Positions 1 through 11,113 of a stretch of DNA of 64,000 nucleotides are shown one piece after another (position 1 is the stretch's first letter; every line of letters begins with the position of its first letter). Source of the DNA: Hymenochaete sp. R1 (lineage: Eukaryota > Basidiomycota > Agaricomycetes > Hymenochaetales > Hymenochaetaceae); assembly GCA_019400425.1 (NCBI GenBank), contig JAFREE010000007.1, forward strand, positions 1-64,000, read 5' to 3'. A program made the translations under genes and the position numbers. The notes under the pieces were generated by a model that did not search any database, was not told where the DNA came from, and saw nothing but the letters and a program-made list of their open reading frames with translations.

Positions 1-975
1 CTCAAATTACGTCCTGTCATCCACGAAGACTTACCTGGCACTGTTCTTGGATTGGCCCCCTTCAAGCTTCCTAGCTTCAAGTGGGGATTGTCTGAGTTCA
101 CGATACCTAGATATGGCATTGACTCTTTGACAAACGACTTCAACCGTCTCGATATTGAGATGACGGACAGCACACCCCATCCAGTGGCTGACCGTGAGGA
201 ATGGGGAGGAGGAGAAGCTACCCCCAGCCTTGAATCTGCTTGCCCACCACCACGACCGCAGATTCATGGTGTGAAGCGACCGCGAACTTCGTCGCTCTCA
301 CACGTTACGACGACGGACCCCGCTGCACACTGGCGGGTCCCTTACGAAGACGACATTGACCCTAGTCCACCGGTCAAACGGATTAGGATGACAGAGGACA
401 CACAGGACACCCAGTTTGAGACCGACCTCGCTATCGTCGCTCCCACGTTGAGTGATGAAGGCGAGCGTCCGGACTCCCCTGTAATGCCGCCTCTGTGCGA
501 GGATGATCGGGATTTCGACGTCGTATCCCAACTCGCAGACCTCTTTGCCGGTCTCAAGATCACCGACGATGATGGCGTGCCCGCCGCTTATGTGCTGGAG
601 CCGCCGTCCTTGGTGTTCTCGATGACTGACGAAGGGATGCCGTCCCCATCGAAGATGATGGAGATGGACGACCCTAACTGGGTCACCACCCCAGACAGCT
701 CATTCAACGCGGCAGAGGTCGTCTGCCCCGAGCCTGTCGCCCTCATGGAGATCGATTGGTCGGAAACGGACTATGCCGCGATGGACGTGGTTGTCGAGCA
801 ACTCGTCCACGTGGATGCCGACCTCGATTGTGGCTACGATTTTGCACTCGTCGACTTCAATATATTACCGAAGACGCTGGCGAGCCTGGATCTGTGCGAC
901 GTCGTAGATGATATGGATCTGTGTATCGACGACGACGTCCTCGCTGAAGACTATTGTATGGACTGGACTACCTGA
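1..975 (+). CDS. Acidic hypothetical protein, C-terminal part, cut by the left window edge
   Basis: The frame is open from the first base to a TGA at 973-975, so this is the end of a gene or exon that begins outside the window; the first in-frame ATG lies only at about base 160. I do not recognise the family. The visible 324 residues are very rich in Asp and Glu, with two short basic clusters (VKRPR near base 273 and VKRIR near base 377) that could be nuclear-localisation signals. The C-terminal half alternates acidic and hydrophobic residues and ends in a run of Asp, Leu and Cys, reminiscent of acidic activation regions; that is inference only. No intron is needed here. It could also be a non-conserved lineage-specific protein. 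About 1 kb of unassigned DNA follows. Confidence 0.55.
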   Translation, partial: LKLRPVIHEDLPGTVLGLAPFKLPSFKWGLSEFTIPRYGIDSLTNDFNRLDIEMTDSTPHPVADREEWGGGEATPSLESACPPPRPQIHGVKRPRTSSLSHVTTTDPAAHWRVPYEDDIDPSPPVKRIRMTEDTQDTQFETDLAIVAPTLSDEGERPDSPVMPPLCEDDRDFDVVSQLADLFAGLKITDDDGVPAAYVLEPPSLVFSMTDEGMPSPSKMMEMDDPNWVTTPDSSFNAAEVVCPEPVALMEIDWSETDYAAMDVVVEQLVHVDADLDCGYDFALVDFNILPKTLASLDLCDVVDDMDLCIDDDVLAEDYCMDWTT

Positions 976-2012
976 GTCGAATCCCTCTTTATGACTCGGT
1001 TCTCTGGTCTTCAGCTTTAGGATCCTTGACAGTCGTAGCCTGTCTCTACCCATGATGGTCATTGGGATGCCTTTCGCGGCGAACACTCGGGACTTTATCT
1101 ACCCGTGCCGACTTGAAGGCTTTTCCAATGTCTAAACTCCCCCCTGAACGTACTTCAAGACTTATCTGGCAACACTCCCTGCTCTGGAGACTGCCTGTTT
1201 CTTAATTCTCTCTTGGTACGCTTCAACCCTAGATCCCTGTGGACGTCTCCCAGGAGGCGCGCTCAACTCTCAAGTCAACAATCGAGTGCGCCTGGACTGA
1301 CTTGGATCTGGAAGCTTGTTCTGTGCACATGAAGGTCGATCTCGCACTGGAATAAGACACATTTGGCCACGGACATCGAAGACTTACATTACAAACGAAC
1401 CTTAGGACGTTTCTTCGACATAGAGTTTTTCTCAATTGCTCCAATGTTCGACGGTTAGGATGGCCGTCGACATAGGTGAACTAGTACTGGAACTTGAATG
1501 CAAGCTTGGCTGGATCTGGCTGACGTTTTGCATTTCTTTCTTTTCTGGTCTGGTCTTGCGATCGTGAAATATACTCTGTCTGTGGCCCTCGGGCCTTCGG
1601 GCCCTCTTCAACAAATACAAATCAAATACACCTTATTCTCGGTTTGTCTTTTTTTTATGCCTCCGTCGTTCTCGTCTTCATTCTCACTATTTAATACCCA
1701 CATCCGCTATTCCTACAAACACACTGCATATACCTATGTAGGGCGCTGTGTTGTTCTCCTCGTGCATAACAGTTGACTCTGATATACCCTGCAGTTTTTT
1801 GTATATAATATATATACCTTGCTCCTTTGATGCGGAGCGTTTGTTTCTCTAGCATTTCTAGTGTGTTGGTTGACAGTGAATCTCAAAATAACATTTATAT
1901 CATATCATAACGATTATCATTAAACCATGACCGTCATTCGTCTACTGTATCCATTCGTCTTTTGTGCGGATTTCACTGATACACGGCATGGGTGCGACAG
2001 CCATCGGCTCGC
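976..2012. other. Intergenic stretch without a supported gene
   Basis: No reading frame here looks like a protein. It holds pyrimidine-rich runs, a GC-rich imperfect inverted repeat of ggcc/gggcc units near 1585-1612, and an AT-rich tract near 1799-1818. It probably contains the 3' ends of the acidic-protein gene on the left and the decayed transporter on the right. Confidence 0.5.
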
Positions 2013-2850
2013 TCAACTTCTTCTCTGGACCGCCTTTTTGTGATCAATTACAGCAAAAACCCGGATGCACATCATCACGACCATCATTACAATCAATCTG
2101 GGCATTTAATTAGCACGACATTGCAAGCGATACGAGCGGCCTAAGGAGACTCACAGGGGTTGCATGCTGACCACTCCAAACTTATCCGTCAAGATACCTG
2201 TCAATAACGGCACAGCTGCCGTTCCAACCAATCCAAAGCTACAAATCCACCCAATTGCACCGGAAAGGATGTGTGCTGGTATGAAATTTCTACATTGGTT
2301 CATGATGATGGGGAACATGGGGCCGAGAACGAGGCCTACGAGCGAAATGGCGATAGTAGATGGGAGAAAGATCGGAACGGACCAAATAAAGATCTCGAGA
2401 CTGCAACTTTTCAATAAAAAGGTGTGAAGAATGATTCATTGAAGTATGTTAACGCACGCAATGGCAATGGCACCGTAGACAAAAATAACTCTGCGCTCGC
2501 CGATCTTCTTCGTTACCCATAGAAGAATCACTCGACCAATCGTGATTCTTTTTAAAAGTCACCCAGCCCAATAACAAGAAGTAAGCAAGCGAGCATGCCG
2601 CCGAAAAAAGACCCAGATGAAACGTATCCTGAGGATGGTCCTCCGCCAGTCCTGTGTGTGAATGACATAATTGTCCGCCCGACCTATACGAATTGAGATT
2701 ATAAGGACGGACTTGAGTTCGGCTTCAATAATGGACGCTAACCTCCAACAGTATATTCAATCCCACAATACGCGAAGAGTAAGAATGAGAGTAAGTGCAC
2801 AACTCTCATACTGAGAACTCTTGATAGGAGTTGTGAAAACTAGTGTCCAG
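2013..2850 (-). pseudogene. MFS transporter remnant (fungal fucose-permease-like family), C-terminal part
   Basis: Reading on the minus strand, several blocks match the C-terminal half of fungal MFS permeases: VHLLSFLLFAYCGIEYTVGG (about 2808-2750), GGGPSSGYVSS then FFGG (about 2650-2600), GRVILLWVTKKIGERR (about 2545-2498), GPMFPIIMNQC and GWICSFGLVGTAAVPLLTGI (2340-2190) and SMQPLLIVMMVV to a stop at 2013. Canonical introns join most blocks (about 2749-2691, 2477-2430, and one of about 65 bases ending near 2090). However, between the FFGG block and the GRVILL block the frame shifts and no GT/AG intron repairs it. Upstream of 2850 only scraps resembling the N-terminal helices remain. I call it a pseudogene; a mis-read base or a non-canonical intron is the alternative. 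Confidence 0.6.
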
Positions 2851-3726
2851 TACGTGCGGTAGAGCATCCATCGCGTTGCGATTCACGGAGGTCGAACTTG
2901 ATGTAAGCCCCTGATGAGTACCTACCAACGCCAATCAACAAAAACACTAACCATAGTCTATCGTGTTAATGCGTTTTGATTGTTAAAGCGAGAACTTGAC
3001 TGACTCGGTGAGGGAAGGGGATGGACCTCACAAACAAATTGGCTGCCAGGTGGCCCCGCGCGTATCCAATGCAATGGAATATCCGGATGAAACATGCCTC
3101 AAGTGCATTACTTGTTGTATAGCTCCTGGAGACATGAAACAATGGATGTGTTGCGTATTCCACGAGTTCCTAATTGTAATAATGTAAAGAGAAAGGCGTC
3201 ACCTTTCGGAAGAAGCTTCGCACATTGCATATCCAGTTACATAAGAAGCCCCTCCACTGCGTTTCATGCTTGATATGCTTTCAAAAGCGAGAAAGAAGGT
3301 GATGGATAGGGGTTACTCTCTGGAAAGCCATTGATTCGGAAGGCTGAACAGAGTGTGTACAAGCTTTGTCCACTTGAGGATGCTTGTTGAAATAGATTTT
3401 AGCTTGACCTCTCTCTTGTTGTCTTTACTCGAAGCGCATGTACGAGTAAGTAAATTAGGCTCATGCTATAGAAGACCGATGTGTGTAAATTGAACTTGAA
3501 GATAGAAGTTAGAGAGCAAAGTGCATGTAATTCGAACGTGCAGCGTAAAATAAATGTATGTCGCACGTGGTTTTGCGGGTGGGTCCAGGTAGTCCAGGTC
3601 CAGCAGCTGGTCCAGCACTAGTAAGTCGGGTCCGAGCGTGAGTACAAGTGCTTTCTTTCGATCCACTGCACTAGCGCAATACGACCTCCCGGCTTTTGTT
3701 TCCCAAAAAACATAACTGCAAAGTTC
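2851..3726. other. Decayed N-terminal transporter region and TFB4 promoter
   Basis: The minus-strand frame at 2966-3163 has a segment (HCIGYARGHLAANLF) that weakly resembles the middle of an MFS protein, but no continuous gene model is possible. From about 3200 to 3726 there is no coding signal; this should hold the promoter of the plus-strand TFB4 gene. Confidence 0.4.
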
Positions 3727-5299
3727 ATGGCGTCAGAATCGCAGATATCAATAGAGCCGTCCTCGCATATGTCTGTGATACTCGACCTTTCGCCGTCGCA
3801 ATGGTACCTATCGTCGCTTCCAACAAATCCACACGCCCTAGACTTTCGCTCCTTCCTGACACAAACGCTAGTCTTTCTCAATTCATATCTCGCGTTCAAA
3901 CACGAGAATACGCTTGCTGTTTATGGGGCTCTCCCGGGAAAGAGGTAAGGGTCTACCGTTTGCGAGAAACAAAGATATCACTAAGCTCGGGATCTCGGAA
4001 GTACGCTTTTGTACACTTCAACGGACCATACTGCAGACTCGTCGGAGGAAGATCTGGCGGATGCCAATACATATTTACCTTTTAAAGCAGTCGACAGCAC
4101 GGTCATGTTACGAATTGGCGAAGAGCTGGATGCACTGACAGAAGAAGAAGAGGAAGGTGAGGTCATTCCTTTTCTAATTAGTGCGTCTTTACTGCAACTG
4201 GTATCATCAAGCGCCCTGCCAATTGGTAGGGGCACTGACCAAAGCTTTGTGCCGTGAGTGTCCAAAATCGTCATCTCGACAACTCTCAAACTTGTGCGAA
4301 TAGACATCAACCGCCTCGTCAATCCAACGTCTGTCAGTACAAACACAGACGCTACCAGTGTTCCCCCCGAACCTCGAATCGTCGTCCTTTCCGTATCTCC
4401 GGATCTCTCGACATCATATATTGCATTGATGAATAGCATTTTTTCGGCCCAAAAACTCGTATTGAGCCCTCTATTATTTGAGGGCGAATTACTGACTTGA
4501 TGGTTCACAGAAAGTTGCCATTGATGTGTGTAAGATCTACGGCCCGGACGCAGTTTTCCTACAGCAAGCAGCACATCTCACAGGGGGAGCGTATGTTTAT
4601 CTGGAGCAGCGAGATGCTCTGCTACAGCATCTCCTGGTACGCTCTCAGCCCCTTCCCTATCTAATGTTCACTTATTGCTCAAGTTTTAGATGACGTTTTT
4701 GCCGCCTCCTTCAATGCGTCAGTTAATAGCTGTTGCAACTCAAGACAGGATTGATTTCAGAGCTGCGTGTTTCTGTCACAAAACTATTGTTGATATCGGA
4801 TTTGTTTGTTCTGTCTGTTTATCCAGTACGCTATTTGTTTTCATATTTGCTTGCCTTCAAACTTAAGCCTTTCCACTTTAGTTTTTTGCCAACCGATTCC
4901 TGTATGCTCTACTTGTCGGTATGTGACATTTCTTTTGTTTGAATTAAATTATTCCACCTTCCATTTGAATTTAGATTCTTTCTTGTCATTAAGCTTTGTT
5001 GCATTCTTGAGTCTAATTGCATTTTCAGGACAAAATTTCCGATCAAGAGCCTCCAACGTCTCAATGCCTCACGACCAAAGCCTCCTTCGAGACCTACGTC
5101 AACTACTCAAGGTACACCGTCCGGGGCGCGGACTCCTGCAGTTCCAAACGCCCTTCGAGCAGCTCCAAGCGTAGTTAGCTCAGCGTTGTCTGCCAGTATG
5201 AACGCCATGGATATCAGCCACACTGCGTCAACCGGATACGTCAACGGTGCTAGAGAAAGCAACCCAAGTACGACTGCAAACGGCAATTCCGAAAACTGA
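3727..5299 (+). CDS. TFB4: TFIIH core subunit TFB4 (p34 homologue)
   Basis: TFB4/p34 is a structural subunit of the TFIIH core, used in RNA polymerase II initiation and nucleotide excision repair; it binds the p44/SSL1 subunit in the nucleus. Eight exons join in frame to 373 residues: 3727-3944, 4002-4156, 4230-4253, 4304-4458, 4511-4636, 4690-4825, 4882-4918, 5029-5299. The N-terminal von Willebrand A-like domain starts with HMSVILDLSPSQW and contains ALTKALCHINRL and RIVVLSVSPD. A Cys-rich zinc module sits near residues 253-285 (ACFCHK, then FVCSVCLSIFC and PVCSTC). The tail after it is Ser/Thr/Pro-rich and looks unstructured. Exon 3 is only 24 bases. The gene ends 59 bases before the convergent methyltransferase gene. 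The family call is secure; exon edges are by-eye predictions supported by uninterrupted homology. Confidence 0.93.
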
Positions 5300-5358
5300 T
5301 GGCTCGCACGAAGTTCTTCGTCAAATGTTCTGTCCCGAAACCTAACAGTATTGTCTCG

Positions 5359-6330
5359 CTATCGCCGAGCAATGATGCACCTCTCCACACCCCACGGGTC
5401 CTTTCGAATCTCCGCTCGCGAAACTCGAGCTTCCTCGTGCAGGATGTCCCTCACATCTTCGCTTTGATCATAGCCCACTTCAAGGGCAATCAAGCCGTCG
5501 GGCTTCACCAAACCCTCTCGAATCAGAGTTGCAATTCGTCGGTAAAAAGTGAGGCCTCGTATATCGGACGTAGAACCTCCTGGGTAGGGGTCGCCCAAGA
5601 GAGCTCGTTTGTCTTCAAAGTCCTTTACAGACCTCGGAAGCGCATTGTAGTCTCTCAGTGGAATGTAAGGAGGGTTGGAGGTGAGAACATCGACGGCATT
5701 CCATCCTTTCGTGACCATTGTTTCGAGAAAATCCGCGTGTAATATATCTGCCTTCATGACCTCAAATGTATTCCTTTGAGAAAGTTCGGGGGATTGGGGG
5801 AGGACTCCAAGCATCTGTGCGTTTTCTCTGGCAAGCTGCACGGCTTCTTCACCAATGTCAACACCCATGATATTGGCACGACCCGAACGTAACACGTGTG
5901 AAAGAAGAAGCGGGACGCAACCTGTCCCAGTACACAAGTCAAGTATCTTCAATGGGTGAGCGAGCGGTGGGTTGAGTAAGGAAGCAACATGAAGAGCCCA
6001 GTCTTCGGTCTCCGGTCTCGGTATGAGCACTGGAGCCCTTACTTTGAGTTCTAGGGGACCAAATGGCTGAGTACCTAGAGTGTATGCCAAGATAGTAATG
6101 AATGAAATTGATATTACTTGAGACAAAGCTCCGGTCTACGCACCAAGGATGTACTGAAGGGGTTCACCAGAGGCTCGGCGCTCGACCATGTGAGCGAGCT
6201 CCGTATCGCATGGATTGGTCTCGCGCATCCAGCGCAGCTCTTGTATAGCGGACTGGCGATCCATGACAGTCGCAAGACGAGATAAAAACAAGTCGGATGC
6301 GGTCCGCCAAGGCCGCAAAAGCGATGTCAT
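5359..6330 (-). CDS. MTQ1: Release-factor glutamine N5-methyltransferase, PrmC/HemK family (probably mitochondrial)
   Basis: This family methylates the Gln of the GGQ motif in translation termination factors using S-adenosylmethionine; the eukaryotic branch with this architecture is the mitochondrial MTQ1. Two exons, 6330-6144 and 6074-5359, joined by a 69-base GT/AG intron, give 300 residues. The N-terminal helical part precedes ASGEPLQYILG, a hallmark of PrmC. The SAM-binding motif DLCTGTGC lies near residue 108 and the catalytic motif NPPYIPL near residue 196. The C-terminus carries LIALEVGYDQ and a final beta-hairpin region. No strong presequence is obvious, so mitochondrial location rests on family knowledge. 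The start at 6330 is the first ATG of the conserved frame. It lies head to head with the ERT1-type regulator (330 bases between starts) and tail to tail with TFB4. Confidence 0.92.
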
Positions 6331-6660
6331 CTTGAATGACCTCTTGGGCGAGACAATCGCATGTAATATTTCAATGTTATCGCAGAAAAACGATAACAGT
6401 ATTTGCTTTCCCTAAAACTTCTGGTAGAAAATGTATAACGAGGTGAGGTAAATGGTTGGTGTTCGGAACGAAGGAGAGAAAACAAGGAAATACTTGGAAA
6501 TCCTGCGATGGAAAGTCGTTCGTTGGGTATTGCTTACGTAAACATACGTTACTGAGTCCAAGGGAGAACTGTATGAAGTCTTTCACTTCACCTCTGCTTC
6601 TGCCACCTTTCTACACCCCCAACGTCTTCGTCATTCTTCTCGTCAGCTTCATCGCTCGTC
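6331..6660. promoter_or_regulatory. Shared upstream region of MTQ1 and the ERT1-type regulator
   Basis: This 330-base interval separates two divergent start codons, so it must hold both promoters. I see no clear TATA box or long repeat; the plus-strand side is rich in C and T just before the regulator start, as is common upstream of basidiomycete genes. Confidence 0.45.
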
Positions 6661-9198
6661 ATGCATACAACGAACTATCCACCGCTACGCCCAGTCGAAC
6701 CCAGGCCTCCTATACTTCCTGCGCCCGCTCAAGACTCTTCGGAGAATTACAGGCTTCCGTCTATATCCTCTCCAGTAGTTAACATCGCAAATGGAACATC
6801 AAACGCTGAAGCTGGTCCCTCGACTTCCGTAAATGTGACGGCAGCTAAGAAACGGATGGGAGTTGTGAATGCAAAGAAGCGTCGAGCTAACGCTGCATTG
6901 GATGACGCCGGCCAGGCGGATGGGACTCCGCGTCCTGCAAAACAGAGGGAGAGTCCGAAGAAAAAGAAAGCGCAACGTGCTTGCGCTCATTGTCAGAAGG
7001 CTCATCTTACATGTGACGACAGTGAGTCTGGTCTTCTCGTTGAGTTGATCATTGATTTTGGAGTGTGCAATTGTATGCTTGGTTCCAGTGGCTTCAGATG
7101 CTGATGAGCATTTACATAGCGCGGCCATGTCAAAGATGCCTTAAACGCGGTATGGGTGATAAGTGTATTGAAGGTCACCGTAAGAAGGCGAAGTATCTAC
7201 TAGACGATGCGGAGCTCGGTACGAAAGCATTGAACTCGATGTCGTTAATTTTGGGTCCTAAATCTAACATTGTCTTCTATTTTTCCTCATTCAGACGCAC
7301 TGAAAAAAGGAAAGCCAAGTCCTCAGGCGCCAGCATCACCAGATCCTCCTTCTCAGCCCGTCAATCCCGTTTCGTCCGGTATGACGTTTGTTTACTCCTG
7401 TACTTCTTCAGTAACGTCTCATTGTATCTTCTAGCTGTCGAGGCTTTCCCACAGAACGACATATACTTTAACATGATTGACCAGCCTTACGGCTTTGGGT
7501 CAGAAGCTGCGAACCTCGAATACTCCAGCCTATCAGCTATTCTGGGACTCAACAATTATAGCCCAGACCAAACGTTCTTAACTTCAGAAACACCACCAGC
7601 TTCGACGACAGTACCCTATGGACAACAATTCACAAATACGGCTTGGCCAGCAGAACCCCAGCCAAATATAGCGCCGCAAGCTCTTATAGGCGGACCCACT
7701 CATCCGATGACTCCCATCACGTATGATCCATATAATGGCGTGCACGACTACCAGCAATATCCTTACCAGTCTCTACAAAACGGTATGCCTTTCCCCCCCA
7801 ACGGACTTCATGAAACCCAACCTTATTCTCATGGATCAGGGTCAGCAAACGTCAATATTCAACAAAACGGTAGAGAGCAGATCCTTCCCGTCGAGTCCGC
7901 GGCGTCGGATCCTATGTATTCCTCATCGGACGCCTTATTTCCAACGAATCAATCGTTTACTCGAACCTCACCTGACCTTGCTTCTCCCTTACAGCACCAG
8001 CATCAACAACAACCTCTAGCCCCTCCAACTAACGCCCCAGCAATACTGAACCAGATTTCGAATCCTACCATTTCTTCTGTGGGGACTACACCCTTAACTG
8101 ACTCACCTATGTCAAACTCGCAGTCGATCGAGAATGTGAATCCCGTACCTATCGTTCGTCAAGGTGAACTTGCGTCCGACATATACAATAAGACCACGAA
8201 GTCCTACAGCTATGTCAAAAGCTACCAGTTCTTGATGTCATATCTCTATCAGAAGTGCGCAACCATATTCGCCTCGTAAGTGATTGCCGCTCGACGCTGA
8301 TGCATTTTTCTTTCTTCTTTGTCTTTCACAGTTTCAATAAAAACGACATTCTCCGCGTTATTCGCGCTCTTGCCATCTACCGACCCTCGATGATCGCACT
8401 GCAGACTCCGATGTCTGAAGAGGACTTCGTTTTCATGGAGAAGTGCTTACGGAGATCACTCATTGTCAGTCCACCTAATTCCGTCCCCTTATAACGCTAG
8501 CTGTTGATGTGAAACTCACGTCTCTATCTACACCAGGAACTTGATAAACTGATCTCGTACACTGGTACGCCGACAGTCATTTGGCGTAGGACAGGAGAGA
8601 TATGTCTTGTGGGGCTTGAATTCTGCCTTCTGACTGAGTGGAGAAAGGAGGATCTCATTGGTCAAAAGTATATCTATGAGGTGAGTTCTTATCTGTGGGA
8701 CGCGACGGGAGAGGGAAGAAGACTATCTGAACTGTTGTTTTCTCACTCCTGACTTTATATTGCATACTTTACTTTACTCTCTAATACACTCGCTTCTCCA
8801 CAGCTCTTTGAAAACCAGTCTGTTATTGAATATTGGGAGAAGTTCGCAGCGCATGCATTCGAGAACACCACGACCTCCGTCTTCAGCCACTGCGTGCTTC
8901 TAAAGCCTTCTGGGGAGCCCATTCCCTGTACCTTCTCCTTCTCGATTCGCCGGGATATCTTTGACCTACCGAGTGTCGTGATTGGTGAGTTTTATTGCCT
9001 TTGGGTTTGACTCTGTTGTTCTCTTTGGCCCCTTGGTCTGTTCTCGCTCACGGCACAGCCGGGCTTTAGGTATCGGATCTTTTTAATTTTCTCGTTGAAT
9101 TGGATTCATATTTGAGTTTAAGACGGAGTGCTGACACGTGGATTCGCGACGGTCGGTCTTCTCTGTATTTTCTAGGTCAATGGCTTCCTTTGATGTAA
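6661..9198 (+). CDS. ERT1: Zn2Cys6 transcription activator of gluconeogenesis, ERT1/AcuK family
   Basis: Members of this family bind promoters of gluconeogenic and respiratory genes and switch fungi to non-fermentable carbon sources. Eight exons (6661-7021, 7120-7218, 7295-7378, 7435-8275, 8332-8464, 8537-8680, 8804-8984, 9176-9198) give 621 residues. The zinc cluster has Cys at about 108, 111, 118, 124, 127 and 136 (CAHCQKAHLTC, then CQRC, then KC), followed by the family-typical GHRKKAKYLLDDAEL. A long Gln/Pro/Ser/Tyr-rich middle follows. The C-terminal PAS-like part is well conserved: FNKNDILRVIRALAIYRPS, GTPTVIWRRTGEICLVG, LFENQSVIEYWE, CTFSFSIRRDIFDLPS. The last exon has just 23 bases and adds the terminal QWLPLM after a 191-base intron. 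No frame disruption is seen. Identification is strong; the individual target genes in this organism are unknown. Confidence 0.92.
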
Positions 9199-9883
9199 AA
9201 CGAAACACATCAAGTGCATTCACCAACAGCGTCGTAGCCAATTTCCGGTACCTTTGAATGGTTCGACTTATAACTTTAATTAAAATGTGTGCTCGGTCAA
9301 TCGGGCCTCAACGTCCGGGATGCGTTCTCGTCTTCGTCTTCATTCGTTGTTTCCTGTTTTTATTCATGCCGTGTTTTCTTACTGACCGTCACGGGCCCTT
9401 CTCAAGCTTCGTTCTGTTTGATTCGGCTTTCTCCTAAGGCTTTGTATTCATCGTCTTCCGTTCTTTTATGCATTTCTTCGGTTGTATCTCCTTGTCTTCG
9501 TACCTGAAAGTCTCGTGAGTTGAGCAGTCGGAATATGGGTTCCTTATCGTTTCGCTGTGTTTTGCTTTGAATACGGTTTTTAAATGTACTGACGATCCAG
9601 AACTAGCCCCTTACTTTTCAAAAAAAAATGATTATAAAAAAGAATTTATACCAGTGGTGTCAACATAGGATTGTCCAAATAAAAAAAGGAAAAGGGATGG
9701 GCAGTCAATAAACAGGAAGAAAGACACGATCATCAAAACGAACGGAATATGCAGCATCTCTCAAAGCTTGTCTATGTATACGAACCAATATCATCCCTCA
9801 ATCTTTCTGAGGTACTTTCACGCCCGCCAGAGCGTAGAGTGACACGCACGCGTACACGAACACCCCCGATCAAACAACACCGC
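9199..9883. other. Intergenic, convergent 3' regions
   Basis: Lies between the ends of the ERT1-type gene and PRA1. T- and CT-rich with short A-runs near 9619-9645; these are plausible 3' untranslated and polyadenylation regions. A 72-codon plus-strand frame at 9289 is Ser/Phe-rich and does not look like a real protein. Confidence 0.5.
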
Positions 9884-10801
9884 TCAAACCCCATTCCCAG
9901 CCTCGACGCTAGCATATTCGCTCTCGATACCCGGCTCCATGAAACATGCGTGGAAGAGGATAATGAAGGAGCTGGCGCCTACGAGCCAGAAGAACGTGCC
10001 AAGAGGAGACGAGAAGAGGAGGAGCGGGATGCCGATAACGAAGAGGGTGATGTAGAGAGACTTTTGGGTGATGACTTTGTCACCGACTTGGAGAGGCTCG
10101 GGTGCTGGATGGGGTAAGGCGAGGCGTGCGTTGGTGGTGAAGGAATAGCAAGGAAGCAAGGAAAGAGTCAATATGGATTTTGGAAGATTGGGGATGAGGG
10201 GCACGTACCGTATTTGTTGATTGCCGTGAATCCTCCGACCAAGAAGAGAAGCGAGATGAGTAGGAGGGGGTTGGTTATCCTAAATGCATACCGCTTTATT
10301 TAGGGACTTCTGAGGCATGGCAATAGCAAATGCAGGCATACAGGGCGTAAACAGCCAATACGGCGACAATGATCCCATAATTTCCTATCCACGAAGAGCA
10401 ACGCATTCAATCCTGCTTCTATCAAAGTATAACAGGAAACTCACCAGAAAAATAACGAGTATTGTATGTTACACGCTACTCCATTACAAGGCAAGATCCA
10501 ATCCACGAGTCCAAAGCAGACCGTCAGACCAATGGTAAGGGAAAAAATGTAGGTGTGGCATACCGAGGTGACCTGATTGAGGTCCTGCGGCCTCGAGAGC
10601 CGTTGATGATCAAAAAACTCGGCAGGAGGTTTGAGAGCACTCAGGCGAGTTTCCTATTTGACGCACATTACATGATGCATAAGAGCAGAAACGTCGTTCC
10701 GGATTATGTTGAGTTCGACTCGAAGATGCTGAGAAGACATGGGAATTTGCTCTTACCCTAAAGTTTCTGACGATGTCTGTTACGCGCATAACGTGCTCCA
10801 T
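9884..10801 (-). CDS. PRA1: Prenylated Rab acceptor PRA1 family protein
   Basis: PRA1/Yip3 proteins are small membrane proteins of the ER and Golgi that bind prenylated Rab GTPases and assist their delivery to membranes. Six short exons (10801-10757, 10653-10564, 10475-10445, 10384-10342, 10279-10209, 10104-9884) join in frame to 166 residues. The N-terminus MEHVMRVTDIVRNFRETRL leads into PPAEFFDHQRLSRPQDLNQ and RVTYNTRYFSGNYG, typical of the family. Two pairs of hydrophobic segments follow (GIIVAVLAVYALITNPLLL with LLFLVGGF, and SLYITLFVIGIPLLLF with FFWLVGASSFIILFH), and the end is acidic (MEPGIESEY). Two exons are only 31 and 43 bases, which makes the gene easy to miss. It is divergent from the CDC26-like gene. 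Confidence 0.92.
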
Positions 10802-11113
10802 TATGAGGTTCGGGAGGCGATAGTGTTGGCAAGACTGCTACGAAAAAAAAAGAGCAAGGGCGAAGATTGAACGTGAAGGTCGAAGGGCAAGATGCGTTTA
10901 AATTGCAAGCTTCGGTACAGGTACAGGTACTCGGAAGCGCGCGCCTTGAGAGTGCTGCGCGTTGATTGACCACGTCAGCGCGGCGCGACGACCTCCTTTC
11001 TAACTTTCTCTCATCAACCCATCGCCGTCGTCCACGTACGCAGCTCTTTACATCCGCAACGTAGCATCCAAAAGCATTCTATCTAACACGCGCACGCACT
11101 TCTATCTCTGCAC
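10802..11113. promoter_or_regulatory. Shared upstream region of PRA1 and the CDC26-like gene
   Basis: A 312-base interval between divergent starts. It contains a short A-run (10841-10851) and a direct repeat of the hexamer gtacag near 10914-10926. No known binding site can be assigned with confidence. Confidence 0.45.

Noticed and set aside
4157..4181. A 25-base GT...AG segment in TFB4 directly after the glutamate run
   Set aside because: Using the AG at 4227-4229 instead gives a normal intron and restores the conserved ALTKALC frame, so the short version is not needed.
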